The position numbers and the translations under genes are program-made. This document shows positions 1-9,044 of a stretch of DNA of 22,512 nt, piece after piece. Every line of letters begins with the position of its first letter. Position 1 is the first letter of the stretch. The notes under the pieces are model-generated. The model did not search any database, was not told the origin of the DNA, and was given only the letters and a program-made list of their open reading frames with translations. The DNA comes from GYS-P2D sp964489125 (GTDB taxonomy: Bacteria; Bacteroidota; Bacteroidia; Chitinophagales; Saprospiraceae), in assembly GCA_964489125.1 (NCBI GenBank), contig CAZAXY010000058.1, positions 1 to 22,512 of the forward strand, written 5' to 3'.

Positions 1-180
1 CTTAATAGAAGAACGTTTTCATTACATGATACCTATGGACATATTCAGGGCCCTTTTGTCATCTATTATTTTTGCAAATCCACATTTGTGAGGTCTCAAG
101 ATGAAAATGCACATTTGTTGGATCTCGACTTGAATAAAAGGAATCAATCCAGTATCTGCCCACTAAGCAGCAACATCTGA
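1..180 (+). CDS. Possible 3' end of a plus-strand gene (uncertain)
   Basis: Frame 1 is open from the window edge to a TGA at 178-180. It would overlap the 3' end of the convergent TolC-like gene by 37 bp. Frame 2 is also open from the edge, to a TGA at 89-91, and that ending would avoid any overlap. I cannot tell which frame, if either, is coding, because no family motif is recognisable in either short translation. Two imperfect direct repeats (81-97 and 110-126) lie in this stretch. Treat this as an unresolved gene end. Confidence 0.22.
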   Translation, partial: LNRRTFSLHDTYGHIQGPFVIYYFCKSTFVRSQDENAHLLDLDLNKRNQSSICPLSSNI

Positions 181-1445
181 ATCTCAAGTAGCTTGGCATC
201 GTAGTGCGCATTAAGCAAACTATTCTCAACGGTAAGCAGATTTACCTGTGCTTGACGATACTCAATGCTCGTCAGCTGTCCAGCCTGGTATTGTTCATAA
301 CTGCGCTCAAAATTGACCTTGGCGGTAGCTACGTTAGATTTTTCTGATTCAATGATGTAGAGGGCATTCTGAAATTGATGCCAGAACATAGTCAATTGAG
401 TGGTCAGGTTATTTACAAGCTGTTCTCGTTGCAGCCCTTGACTCTCGAGGGCTAGCTTTGTGTTTTGCCGCTGGTTTTTACGAATGCCGCCATCATATAG
501 ATTATAAGATAGTGATAAGCCCAAACCTAAACCATCGGATCGAGATGAGGAGAAGAATGACCCCGGAGCACTCCTGTTAAAGTTGTAGTTGTAGTTCGCA
601 TTAGCGCCAAGAATGGGCTTACGGTTTGCATCGATGATGTCGTAGTTCAATTCAGTTATGGTCTGGTTTTGATCGATGAGTTTGAGCTGTAAACAACGCT
701 CCATGGCAGTCTTTAATAAACGCTCTAGGGTTCTGCCCGCTTCGTAATAGACATCTGTTTCTACATCGTAGCTGCGATCAACAGATATTCCGATGGTATT
801 GTTGAGTACTCTTAGGGCATTGTTATAAGCCAGTTTGGCATTGGCGATGTTGATACTGTCTCTATCTATATCTACTTGTGCATTAAGAATGTCCAATCGA
901 TTCGCTTGACCATATTGATTTTGTATTTCAAGTCTATCGAGACGATCCTGAGACAGGCCGAGCACATCTGTGAGAATGCCAATATTTGCAGCGGCCCGGC
1001 TTGCATCATAATATGCCGTAAACACGTCAGCCACATTGTTTTGTATAGTCAACTGTTTTTGGAGATCAGACAGCGCCACCTGTTCCCTGACCTGCTTGAG
1101 ATTAGCGCCACGATTCGGATCAATGATATTGTAACTCGCTGCGACATTAGCATTGCCCCCAAAGGCAAAACCGTAGCCTGTTACAATTGACTCGCCCGAC
1201 GTAAAATTAGTGGTGTTGTTATTCACGTTGCCATTAAGGCTTCCATTGGCCGTAACTGTTGGGCGATATCCAAAGAGTGCCTTGTCAGTGCTATTTTCAG
1301 CAATGAGCACATCGTTTTGTGCGATCCTTATATTGAAGTTATTCTCAAGCGCTTGTGTGATAGCTTCCTCAGGAGTCATAACATTTTGTCCTTGTACTCC
1401 TAAGCCTATAAAACTTAACATGACGATAGCGTAAATCTTAATCAT
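144..1445 (-). CDS. TolC-family outer membrane efflux protein
   Basis: This is the outer membrane channel of a tripartite RND efflux pump. It should form a trimeric beta-barrel with a periplasmic alpha-helical tunnel that accepts substrates from the pump encoded just upstream. The 433-aa product begins with a Sec-type signal peptide (hydrophobic residues about 5-18, cleavage likely near GVQGQ). The mature start, with TPEEAI and then LENNFNIR, is the usual opening of outer-membrane-efflux (OEP) proteins. Two long helical OEP repeats follow; the second ends in the typical YEQYQAGQLTSIEYRQAQ type of segment, where a GxLTxxEYxxAQ pattern is visible. Its ATG overlaps the RND stop codon (ATGATTAA, 8 bp), so translation is probably coupled. 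It is the last gene of the operon. Family assignment is firm; substrate is unknown. Confidence 0.93.
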   Translation of the reverse strand: MIKIYAIVMLSFIGLGVQGQNVMTPEEAITQALENNFNIRIAQNDVLIAENSTDKALFGYRPTVTANGSLNGNVNNNTTNFTSGESIVTGYGFAFGGNANVAASYNIIDPNRGANLKQVREQVALSDLQKQLTIQNNVADVFTAYYDASRAAANIGILTDVLGLSQDRLDRLEIQNQYGQANRLDILNAQVDIDRDSINIANAKLAYNNALRVLNNTIGISVDRSYDVETDVYYEAGRTLERLLKTAMERCLQLKLIDQNQTITELNYDIIDANRKPILGANANYNYNFNRSAPGSFFSSSRSDGLGLGLSLSYNLYDGGIRKNQRQNTKLALESQGLQREQLVNNLTTQLTMFWHQFQNALYIIESEKSNVATAKVNFERSYEQYQAGQLTSIEYRQAQVNLLTVENSLLNAHYDAKLLEIQMLLLSGQILD

Positions 1446-4400
1446 TAGCGACGACTTCAGTAGTTTTTAGATGTGCTGATGCCTCACGTTCATGGACTAC
1501 TTCCATAACAGCTCTTTCGAGTGATGCTCGATCTGCCCAAGTTCCAGTACGCAGCCAGTACCAAACCAGTTTGCGAGTATTATTGAAGTATATAAACAAT
1601 GGAAGTACAAATAATGTCAAGAAAGTAGCCATAATGATTCCATAGGCAATCGATATCGCCATCGGAACTAGGAATTGTGCTGTTCTACTGGGCTCAAATA
1701 TGATTGGTGCCAAACCAGCTGCTGTGGTAATAGAAGTAAGAAATATAGCTCTAAACCTCGACCGACCTGCTTCTACCAACGCCTTGTGGAAATTAAGTCC
1801 ATCCTTCAGATGAGTATTAAACTTCCCAACTAGCACCAGTCCATCGTTGACAAGGATTCCGATTAAGGCGATAATTCCTAAAGTTGACAAAATGCTAATC
1901 GGTGATCCATGAAGCCAGTGACCCCATGCTACGCCAACTAAGCTGAATGGAATAAGGGCAAATAATAGCAGCGGCTGGGAGTAAGACCGAAATACGAAAG
2001 CGATGATCATATACATCGCCATAAAAACAGCAGGCAAGAGCCCAAGCATACTACCTACCACCTTATTAGCTTCTCTGTTCTGTCCCTCGTAGAGCGGTTG
2101 GACACTTGGATATTGTGCCAACACTCTTGGCATGATCTCCTCACGCACATTGGCGAGTATATCAGTTGCACTCTGTCCCTCTTGCTTGAGGTCAGCGCTC
2201 ACTGTGATCTGTCTGATTCCATCGAGGTGATTGATATCTACTTCGCCACGCTCTACGCTGTAGTTGGCTATTTCAGATAACGGTACTCGAGATCGGTCAT
2301 TAGTGACGATCCACATGTCATCAAGATTCTTGACAGATTCTCGTTCTTCTCGATCATATCTAACCCATACTCGGATTTCATCTCGTCCTCTTTGGATACG
2401 CTGTACTGACTGCCCAAAGAATGCACTACGCACTTGCGACATAACAGTATTCAGTGTGAGTCCCATGAGATATGCATTCTCCTTGAGATTTATCTTGATC
2501 TCTTTAATTCCTTGAGGATCATTGTCATTGATGTCTTTTAAGGTGCCGAGTTCTTTCAACTCCCGCTTGAGTTCTTCTTTGGCCCTTTTGAGCTCTGTGA
2601 TATTTCTTCCAGTAAGTGCTACGGAGACAGGCAGTCCACCGAAGTTGCCACCAGAGCCATAGGTGAGTGACTCGATGCCGTTTAATTCACCAACTTCCTC
2701 TTCTACTTTCTGAGCGATATAGGATGACGAGAAATCTCTACTTTCTCCGGTTAGAAGGTTTAGCGTCAGCGTCGCATTAGAGCTTCCAGGACCTATTCTT
2801 TTTACAGATGATTCGATGATTTGGGTGTTGCCAGTCTGTTCTTCAGTGAGTTTTTCATTAGCTCTCCATGCGCCAGCTTCAATTGAGGTGATCAAGCTAT
2901 CGGTAATGGACTCATTAGTCCCTTCAGGCATAGACATGGCAATAGAGATACGGTCACTTGTAATGTTCGGAAAAAATGTGGTTCTAATAAATCCACCCTG
3001 AACACAACCAACGGTAATCATCAACAATCCGATGGGTATAGATATACCGAAAAATGGGTTGTTTAATCCAAATCTCAGCATAGGAATGTAGAAAGTCTCC
3101 CGCAACCACACCATAAATCTGTCTGCATATCTATTGAGAATAAATGACTTTTTGCCTTTCTTCATAGCTCGAGACTCAGAGATATGTGCAGGGAGTATAA
3201 TGAGTGCTTCGACTAAAGAGAAGAGTAGGGTCACCATCACCACAACAGCTACTTCATAATAAAAGTCTCCGATACCTCCCTGAACGAACAAGAAGGTGCT
3301 GAAGGCTACCACTGTAGTTAATATTGCGGATACGATTGCTGGCAGTACTTCCATTGTTCCATCTATAGCAGCCTTAACCGGCGTTTTGCCACGTTCATAA
3401 TGAGCATAGATGTTCTCTCCAATTACGATGGCATCATCTACTAAGATTCCTATGACGATCAACATCCCAAACAGCGACATCACATTAATGGTAAGGATGT
3501 CGGGTACAATCATAAACATGCCAAAGAATGATATCGGAATACCCACCGCTACCCAAAATGCCAAGCTCGGTTTGAGGAATATGGAAAGAAGAATAAGCAC
3601 CATGATGATACCATAACCTCCATTCTCAAGTAGGATGCGGGTCCGATCAACAAGCGATGTAGATCGATCTAAGAGAATGTCCAGTTTAACCGTACTATTC
3701 TCTTCGTTGAATCCGAGGATATACTCCTTTACCTTATCCACCATTCCGAGGAAGTCCTCGGAGTTAGTGGTGAATACGCTAATCTCGACTGCTGGCTCAC
3801 CATTGACATAGATGCGATCTGGATTTTCGGACCATTTGTCTTTAACGTCAGCTACATCTCGTAGTCTGATAGTTCTACCTGAAGGGTCAGATTTGACCAC
3901 GATATAATCCATTTCATCGCCGTAATAACTTCTGTTGTTGGCTCGTATGAGGTACTCTTCTGTATCTGTTTTTATGGAGCCGCCTGTGGTCAAAATATTG
4001 GCTTGCCCCACAGCCAATGCTACATCATTGAAAGTAAGATCAAAGGCTCTGAGATCTTTTTCTCTTACTGCGATTTCAATTTCTTCATCGGGATATCCAG
4101 ATATCTGTATCTGTGATGCGCCCATATCTCTCAGGTCATCTTCTACCCTCCGTGAAATAGCTTTGAGCGTTTTTAAATTAATATTCTCCCCACTTAGTCC
4201 CATAGAGACCGTAAGGTTGAGCCGTTCTTGCTTAGCTACAACGAGCGGTTCGAGGTCTACAGGGAATGAAGGTACCCGGTCGACTGCATTTTTGATTTCA
4301 GCTAAGACGACATTGATATCTTCATCTTCCTCAATTTCTACGGATACTGTACCCGTGTTTTCGGATGATATGGAGGTGAATCTCTCTATGCCTTGTAAAC

Positions 4401-4620
4401 CCCTGAGATTGTCTTCGATCTTGAGAATTACCCCTTCTTCAACTTCTTGTGGTGACGCACCAGGATAAATGGCAGTAATGGTGATCGTGTTAGGCGGGAT
4501 AAGCGGGAAGAATGAAGAATTCATCCTCGAAAGCCCTTGCCATCCACCCAATATAATAGCGATCATCAACACATTGACCGCTACGGGATATTTTATAAAA
4601 TACTCAATGATCTGCTTCAT
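1438..4620 (-). CDS. RND-family efflux transporter permease (AcrB/MexB-like)
   Basis: This is the inner membrane proton-driven pump of the tripartite system. At 1060 aa it has the normal RND length. It shows an N-terminal TM helix, a first large periplasmic porter domain (including YPGASPQEVEEGV, the usual early RND signature), TM2-6 around residues 335-490, a second periplasmic domain and TM8-12 near the C-terminus. TM4 carries the adjacent acidic pair (GILVDDAIVIGENI) corresponding to the AcrB proton-relay aspartates. In the TM10 equivalent (GILVNDGLVLVGK) the position of the AcrB relay lysine appears to be Asn followed by Asp, as seen in a subset of RND pumps. The gene lies 8 bp after the fusion-protein gene and overlaps the TolC-like gene by 8 bp. 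The subclass looks like HAE-1 rather than heavy-metal efflux, but this is not certain. Substrates cannot be deduced. Confidence 0.95.
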   Translation of the reverse strand: MKQIIEYFIKYPVAVNVLMIAIILGGWQGLSRMNSSFFPLIPPNTITITAIYPGASPQEVEEGVILKIEDNLRGLQGIERFTSISSENTGTVSVEIEEDEDINVVLAEIKNAVDRVPSFPVDLEPLVVAKQERLNLTVSMGLSGENINLKTLKAISRRVEDDLRDMGASQIQISGYPDEEIEIAVREKDLRAFDLTFNDVALAVGQANILTTGGSIKTDTEEYLIRANNRSYYGDEMDYIVVKSDPSGRTIRLRDVADVKDKWSENPDRIYVNGEPAVEISVFTTNSEDFLGMVDKVKEYILGFNEENSTVKLDILLDRSTSLVDRTRILLENGGYGIIMVLILLSIFLKPSLAFWVAVGIPISFFGMFMIVPDILTINVMSLFGMLIVIGILVDDAIVIGENIYAHYERGKTPVKAAIDGTMEVLPAIVSAILTTVVAFSTFLFVQGGIGDFYYEVAVVVMVTLLFSLVEALIILPAHISESRAMKKGKKSFILNRYADRFMVWLRETFYIPMLRFGLNNPFFGISIPIGLLMITVGCVQGGFIRTTFFPNITSDRISIAMSMPEGTNESITDSLITSIEAGAWRANEKLTEEQTGNTQIIESSVKRIGPGSSNATLTLNLLTGESRDFSSSYIAQKVEEEVGELNGIESLTYGSGGNFGGLPVSVALTGRNITELKRAKEELKRELKELGTLKDINDNDPQGIKEIKINLKENAYLMGLTLNTVMSQVRSAFFGQSVQRIQRGRDEIRVWVRYDREERESVKNLDDMWIVTNDRSRVPLSEIANYSVERGEVDINHLDGIRQITVSADLKQEGQSATDILANVREEIMPRVLAQYPSVQPLYEGQNREANKVVGSMLGLLPAVFMAMYMIIAFVFRSYSQPLLLFALIPFSLVGVAWGHWLHGSPISILSTLGIIALIGILVNDGLVLVGKFNTHLKDGLNFHKALVEAGRSRFRAIFLTSITTAAGLAPIIFEPSRTAQFLVPMAISIAYGIIMATFLTLFVLPLFIYFNNTRKLVWYWLRTGTWADRASLERAVMEVVHEREASAHLKTTEVVAND

Positions 4621-4628
4621 CTCAAGTC

Positions 4629-5741
4629 TTATTTAGAGATGTTTTTAACGATCATGCCCTTGTGAGCTCCTGGTGTATTATTGGCTAATATCTTAGTGCC
4701 ATTTTCAAGCCCCTTGACTAATACAGTCTCGTCTTTATAATACACTGGCTCCACCTTTGCTATATCAAGAAGGGTATCTAATACGATGAAGACTTGATCA
4801 TCACCGACTAATAGCTTTCGATCGATCTCATAGACATTCTGCTCCTCTTTGCCAGTCAGGTCTGCTTCGAGATACATTCCCTCTCGCAGTCCATCACCAC
4901 GTACATCTACATAGACAGGGATGGTCTGAGATGTCGGATCTACAGTAGTATTAATCCGAGATACTTTGCCCGTCCATGTTTTAGTGCGGTTAGAATTATG
5001 AAGCTCAACGGATTTACCCAGCTTAAGAAAGTCGTCGTAACTTGTATTGATAGCGACCTCTACTTCATATCGATAGGGACTAATGAATGTACCAAGCTGC
5101 TGACCAACACGAATCGCAGTGCCAGGCTCTATCATAGACTCTATGAGTATCCCATTAAAAGGTGCGCTTACTACGTACTTGCTGTATTGCTCCTCCAGAT
5201 TCTTGATATTGTAATATGCTGTTGTGACATTCCTATTGGCCACGTATAGTTTCTCTCTATTGTCAATAGGCTCGGGTAATGGCTTTAGATTGCTTTCTAT
5301 GTCATAAGCTTCAATATAGTCTTCCCATTGACCTATTGATTGTGGATAGTCAAATTTTAGATCTGGAAGCATTTGCACCAGCTGATTATACAGACTACTG
5401 CGCTGTGACTTCAGATTGAGTTCTTGTTGTACGCTTTCTATATTGACCAATGTTTCGCCAGACGCAAAATAAGTTCCTGACTTAAAGGGATGCGCACTGC
5501 TCTCGAATATCCCTGTTACCTCGGCGAATAGTTCGATTCTTTTCTTTGCACGCAGCGTGCCACTGGTCTGAATATTAATAGGAATAGCCTCGTTGACAAC
5601 AGTCTCTGTGAATATCTGTGTGACTTTCTGAGGTTTCGGCCTACGTGGTTGATTACTCTTTTGACTGACATTTTTGTACACCATATAGGCTCCAGCCACT
5701 ATAGCTATGGAGAGAATGGCGATAATAGTCTTTCTGATCAT
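4629..5741 (-). CDS. RND efflux periplasmic adaptor (HlyD/MFP family)
   Basis: This is the membrane fusion protein that bridges the RND pump and the outer membrane channel. I prefer the ATG at 5741 (370 aa, beginning MIRKTIIAIL), because it puts a membrane anchor right at the N-terminus. An in-frame GTG at 5771 would add ten residues without hydrophobic character. After the anchor and a basic linker (QPRRPKPQK) come a biotinyl-lipoyl-like half motif (GTLRAKKRIELFAEVTG), a short alpha-helical hairpin, the returning lipoyl half (YVVSAPFNGILIESMIEPGT) and a beta-barrel domain. This is the standard MFP order. It is the first gene of the three-gene operon, so the operon promoter should lie between 5742 and about 5960, shared with the divergent phosphatase. 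I see no convincing promoter match there. Confidence 0.92.
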   Translation of the reverse strand: MIRKTIIAILSIAIVAGAYMVYKNVSQKSNQPRRPKPQKVTQIFTETVVNEAIPINIQTSGTLRAKKRIELFAEVTGIFESSAHPFKSGTYFASGETLVNIESVQQELNLKSQRSSLYNQLVQMLPDLKFDYPQSIGQWEDYIEAYDIESNLKPLPEPIDNREKLYVANRNVTTAYYNIKNLEEQYSKYVVSAPFNGILIESMIEPGTAIRVGQQLGTFISPYRYEVEVAINTSYDDFLKLGKSVELHNSNRTKTWTGKVSRINTTVDPTSQTIPVYVDVRGDGLREGMYLEADLTGKEEQNVYEIDRKLLVGDDQVFIVLDTLLDIAKVEPVYYKDETVLVKGLENGTKILANNTPGAHKGMIVKNISK

Positions 5742-5907
5742 TTCGGCTCTGTGTGTTACTAAGCTGACCACAACTATTGTAGATGCTCATAGAGAGCCCA
5801 GATGAGGTCATTCCATTACTCTAACATAAACTCTTTACATGGAGATTAGTTGCACTTTTTATGTTGCTTCGATTCACAACGAAGTTGATAGCTCAACTGT
5901 TCTCTAA

Positions 5908-5937
5908 TTTTGCTAATTAGTCTTTGCTTATTTTGCT
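5908..5937 (+). promoter_or_regulatory. Three TTTGCT repeats upstream of the phosphatase gene
   Basis: TTTGCT occurs at 5909-5914, 5923-5928 and 5932-5937 in the divergent intergenic region between the efflux operon and the phosphatase gene. TTTG is the core of both Bacteroidota promoter elements (-33 and -7), so one of these could be part of a promoter. None has the full TAnnTTTG form with correct spacing. This is a weak suggestion only. Confidence 0.2.
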
Positions 5938-5999
5938 ATGATTGTAGCGGGTAGAGGCGTATAATGCAGTCACCTTACAACAAGCAGCTGGGAGATCAT

Positions 6000-6626
6000 A
6001 TGGCAAAATCATTTTTCTTTATTAGGCATGGCCAAACAGACTATAATAAGAATCATATTGTCCAAGGGAGTGGAGTTGACAGTGAGCTTAACGACATGGG
6101 TCTGATGCAGGCTCGACAGTTCTATGACTACTATAAGGATGAGGGCTTTGAGCTGGTGATCAGTTCTAAGTTGAAAAGATCCATCCAAACGGTTCAGCCA
6201 TTTGTAGCAGAGCTCGGCATTGATTATGAGGCTCATGCTGACATCAATGAGATCTCTTGGGGTGTTCATGAAGGTAAATCAGGAAACCTTCAGATGAAGC
6301 AAGCTTATGATAATATGATTGAGCAATGGCAAAGTGGCAATTATGATGCTCGCTTAGAAGCTGCCGAGTCTGCTCAGGAATTGGCAGAAAGATGTAATCA
6401 ATTTATTGCCTACATAAAGACACTGAATCAGGATAAAGTCCTAATCTGTTCTCATGGGCGGACGCTTAGATGCCTGATGTGTCTAATGAAAGGCCAGCAT
6501 CTCAGAGAAATGGAAAATTATGGTCATCATAATGTTGGGTTGTTTCAGGTAGAATATGAAGATGGACAATTCCAGTTTCTACTTGAAAATGATGTCTCCC
6601 ACCGCAAACCCATAGAGGATGGATGA
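6000..6626 (+). CDS. Histidine phosphatase family protein (phosphoglycerate mutase-like)
   Basis: This is a cytoplasmic phosphatase of the histidine phosphatase superfamily. The start chosen is the ATG at 6000 (208 aa, MAKSFFFIRHGQT), which is preceded by GGGAGA. An upstream in-frame ATG at 5964 would add 12 residues ahead of the usual N-terminus of the family. The catalytic RHG motif is at residues 9-11 with the following QTDYN. The mid-protein acidic motif is in the NEISWGVHEG segment, and the second catalytic His is in ICSHGRTLRCL. Members act on small phosphorylated metabolites (phosphoglycerate, alpha-ribazole-P, fructose bisphosphate), and the sequence does not say which one. Its last codons overlap the DedA-like gene by 8 bp (ATGGATGA), indicating co-expression. 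Confidence 0.9.
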   Translation: MAKSFFFIRHGQTDYNKNHIVQGSGVDSELNDMGLMQARQFYDYYKDEGFELVISSKLKRSIQTVQPFVAELGIDYEAHADINEISWGVHEGKSGNLQMKQAYDNMIEQWQSGNYDARLEAAESAQELAERCNQFIAYIKTLNQDKVLICSHGRTLRCLMCLMKGQHLREMENYGHHNVGLFQVEYEDGQFQFLLENDVSHRKPIEDG

Positions 6627-7149
6627 ATTCTTGGCTGAATGGGGTTATCTGGCAGTATATGTTGCGACTACCTTGGAAGGCGAGTTCGCCTATCTCTCTG
6701 CTATAGTTGCTGGCACCATGGGCCATCTTAAGATTTTAGGAGTGATAATTGCAGCCTTCCTTGGCGGATTCACCAGGGATATGGCCATATTTCTGACTGC
6801 GAGATATAGCGGCAGGACTTATTTTAAGCGCAATCCTAAATCAAAAGAAAAAATAGAAACAGCTAGTAATTGGATCAGCAGGCGACCGATATTCTTGGCA
6901 TTCCACAGATTCGTTTATGGCCTCTCCACGGCCACAGTTGTTGCACTAGGAATGTCCTCTATTTCGCTGACTCGATTTGGCTTAATATGCTTTACGGCAT
7001 GTCTGACCTGGACCCTCGGCTATGGAGCGCTCGGCTATTTTGCTGCGGATCAAGTCCTTTCTAATCTCACTTGGTTAAAAGAGCATTACTATGTTGTTAT
7101 CATCTTCTTCATCGGCGTCGGATTGACCTTTTATAGACTTGGTAGATAG
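6619..7149 (+). CDS. DedA/VTT-domain membrane protein
   Basis: This is a 176-aa integral inner membrane protein of the DedA (VTT) family, whose members are implicated in lipid scrambling or flipping and membrane homeostasis. Visible features are the N-terminal amphipathic/hydrophobic stretch with the LEGE acidic motif (residues about 19-22), a re-entrant segment FLGGFTRDMAIFLTARYSG (the family's G-x-x-x-G/D-x-x-x-Y-x-x-G pattern), and the FHRFVYGLSTATVVALGMS segment, which corresponds to the conserved F-x-R-F-x-x-x-x-R region. Two C-terminal TM helices follow. It is slightly shorter than E. coli DedA proteins (about 200-220 aa). It overlaps the phosphatase gene by 8 bp. Family assignment is good; the specific lipid role is unknown. 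Confidence 0.85.
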   Translation: MDEFLAEWGYLAVYVATTLEGEFAYLSAIVAGTMGHLKILGVIIAAFLGGFTRDMAIFLTARYSGRTYFKRNPKSKEKIETASNWISRRPIFLAFHRFVYGLSTATVVALGMSSISLTRFGLICFTACLTWTLGYGALGYFAADQVLSNLTWLKEHYYVVIIFFIGVGLTFYRLGR

Positions 7150-7255
7150 TTCCATCTCGGAGATTCATCAGATTCAACTGCGATATTACAGGTTTACCCT
7201 AAGCCCAAATAGGTGATTACCGAAGTTTATCTCATCGCTATTCTTAAGTTATTTA

Positions 7256-7277
7256 TACCATCGAATAGAGATGGGTA
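7256..7277. other. Short hairpin-capable inverted repeat upstream of the secreted-protein gene
   Basis: CCATC at 7258-7262 pairs with GATGG at 7270-7274 across a 7-base loop. One further TA/TA pairing is possible with a bulged G. It sits about 35 bp before the ATG at 7312 and could lie in the 5' leader or be an operator. The arms are short enough to occur by chance. Confidence 0.2.
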
Positions 7278-7311
7278 ACTACCTCATTTAGAATAACTAA
7301 AACGACATATC

Positions 7312-7761
7312 ATGAAATACGCAATTAGCTCTGTCTTGCTGCTATTGCAAATAGGCTTATATGCTTATCAGGCAACATATGGGCAGGCAACAGTACTAAG
7401 AAACCAACTTACTGAAGAGCCACTTAGTACCAATCAATTTATCATAACATTTGGGAATTCGTCGGACCACTTGGAGGGTGAAGATATCGATAAGCTTTTG
7501 ATCGTGGCCTATCGCGCCCTCGGTTCGACGGATCATGTCATTGAGTTGTCTATAGCTAATCACAGCTCTTCGCTCAATAGGTTGCATGAGATACTTAGAA
7601 CCCTGCAATACAACGGAGTGAACGCTGAACAGATTCTAATCAAAACTACAAACCCAGCTGGTTCTAATCTTGAGCAGGTCTCGCTACGTCTCGTTGCTCG
7701 ACCTATTAGTTATGCTAACAAGCACGACTTGCACAACGCCGATTTCTATACCTCTCACTAA
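7312..7761 (+). CDS. Small secreted protein of unknown function
   Basis: The 149-aa product has a clear Sec-type signal peptide: MKYAISS and then a hydrophobic core to about residue 20, with a likely cleavage near TYGQA. The mature part is soluble, has no cysteines that would suggest a lipoprotein, and has mixed alpha/beta character (a strand-helix-strand pattern around IELSIANHSSSLNRLHEIL, then LIKTTNP and VSLRLVAR). That pattern faintly recalls OmpA-C-like periplasmic domains, but the diagnostic peptidoglycan-binding Asp/Arg positions are not visible, so I do not assign it. It stands alone, with its own upstream gap of 162 bp and a strong terminator behind it, so it is probably monocistronic. 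Confidence 0.7.
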   Translation: MKYAISSVLLLLQIGLYAYQATYGQATVLRNQLTEEPLSTNQFIITFGNSSDHLEGEDIDKLLIVAYRALGSTDHVIELSIANHSSSLNRLHEILRTLQYNGVNAEQILIKTTNPAGSNLEQVSLRLVARPISYANKHDLHNADFYTSH

Positions 7762-7801
7762 GGATTTTTCGATATCGGTTCTACCAACAACTAACCAGTT
7801 T

Positions 7802-7831
7802 GCGACCGTCTGCTTTAGGACGGTCGCTTTT
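7802..7831 (+). terminator. Intrinsic (rho-independent) terminator
   Basis: A perfect 9-bp GC-rich stem, GCGACCGTC (7802-7810) with GACGGTCGC (7819-7827), encloses an 8-base loop and is followed directly by TTTT (7828-7831). It sits 40 bp after the stop of the secreted-protein gene and just before the convergent 3' end of the membrane protein gene. It is therefore placed to end the plus-strand transcript. Confidence 0.9.
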
Positions 7832-7852
7832 CAGATGCCTAAATCCTATCAA

Positions 7853-9043
7853 TCATTGAGCATTTCGTTTGTACAGCTGTACCAATATCAAAAGTGATAA
7901 AAACGTCGATGGGTAAAATAGGTACGAATATGGCATGATAATCAGGTTATAAAAGAGCACCAAACAAATCTTAAGGCTACCCAAAGCAAAGTAGTTGAAG
8001 AAATATTGATCTTTTCGTAACAGGTAAACAGCGGATAAAACAATCGGCGCGATGATCGCTATGTACTGCATCAAGCTATGCAGTAGATTAAGTTGATCAT
8101 AAGGGAAGAACTTGGCGATGCCCAGCCCATTAGTGATTAGCCCTCCATACTTAGCTTGGTTGGATTGAATATTATTGAGATAGCTATCCGATAATCCTAA
8201 AAATACATCGCTGTATTGATAGGCTCCACTGATCCATATGAGAATGGCGAAGGTAGTGGTCCCTATGAGAACTGATCGCTTTATGAATGAGATTCTCTTA
8301 GTAATGATCAACAATATTCCGATCATAAGAAGCCAAGGGGCTATGGCATATCGGCTCAATAGGGATAGGGCAGCAAACAACCCAAATAGATAGGGACGGT
8401 TGTTCAATAGCGACCAGATCATACAGACATACCATAATATTATGATTGACTCTTGAGTCATAGTGAGTAGGGTTGAGTCCACTGAAATAATCAGCACCAA
8501 GAGTAGAATAAGAGGGAGGGTATTCAGAGGAGAGAGAAATTGTCTTGTTGATGGAGAATTGCTATAGATCAAAATGGAACTAATACATAAACCAGATACG
8601 CTGACCCACCTCATGTCAAAATCAAATGCGATAGCAGCTAGATAGCTCAGCCACAATCCCGGCAGATAGATGGGTTGCATACCACCCCAGATCTCTGGGA
8701 TGATCTCATATGGATCGGACCCACTGAGAAATCGTTCATTCATGATCTGCATGATAGGAAGCATGTCTGCGATCTTATAGTCCAATGGGATCTCCAAAAA
8801 TAGATCCTTGGCATATGCCCCGAGCATTAAGATTCCAGTGAGTAGGATCATATTTCTCCATAGCACACCGGAGCTATTTGAAGTTAAGATGTCATCTTTC
8901 TTTGTGGCAGACATCATAAGATATCCGATTATCAGCCCTAAAATGAGGTAAATGATGGAGCCGAGATCGGCATGATACCTGACTATCACCAATTGGCTGA
9001 CAATCTCAAGTATCACTAAAGGCAAGATGAGTTTTCTGATCAA
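7853..9043 (-). CDS. Polytopic membrane protein, GT-C glycosyltransferase-like
   Basis: This is a 396-aa protein with about ten predicted TM helices and few charged loops. The first large extracytoplasmic loop (around residues 90-130) contains SGSDPYEIIPEIWGG followed by PIYLPGLWL. This resembles the DPY...PP arrangement seen in GT-C polyprenyl-phosphate-dependent mannosyl/hexosyltransferases (GT87/GT39 types) and in related uncharacterised Bacteroidota proteins. A clear catalytic acidic pair is not obvious, so enzymatic activity is inferred only weakly. The start is the TTG at 9043, which lies one base after the stop of the upstream gene (TAG, A, TTG) and suggests translational coupling. The first in-frame ATG lies well inside the predicted helices and would delete the first TMs. 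Confidence 0.65.
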   Translation of the reverse strand: MIRKLILPLVILEIVSQLVIVRYHADLGSIIYLILGLIIGYLMMSATKKDDILTSNSSGVLWRNMILLTGILMLGAYAKDLFLEIPLDYKIADMLPIMQIMNERFLSGSDPYEIIPEIWGGMQPIYLPGLWLSYLAAIAFDFDMRWVSVSGLCISSILIYSNSPSTRQFLSPLNTLPLILLLVLIISVDSTLLTMTQESIIILWYVCMIWSLLNNRPYLFGLFAALSLLSRYAIAPWLLMIGILLIITKRISFIKRSVLIGTTTFAILIWISGAYQYSDVFLGLSDSYLNNIQSNQAKYGGLITNGLGIAKFFPYDQLNLLHSLMQYIAIIAPIVLSAVYLLRKDQYFFNYFALGSLKICLVLFYNLIIMPYSYLFYPSTFLSLLILVQLYKRNAQ

Positions 9044-9044
9044 T

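Noticed and set aside
3935..4468. A 177-codon plus-strand open frame within the RND gene
   Set aside because: It is Ser-rich and low in complexity, typical of an antisense shadow of a highly conserved transporter gene.
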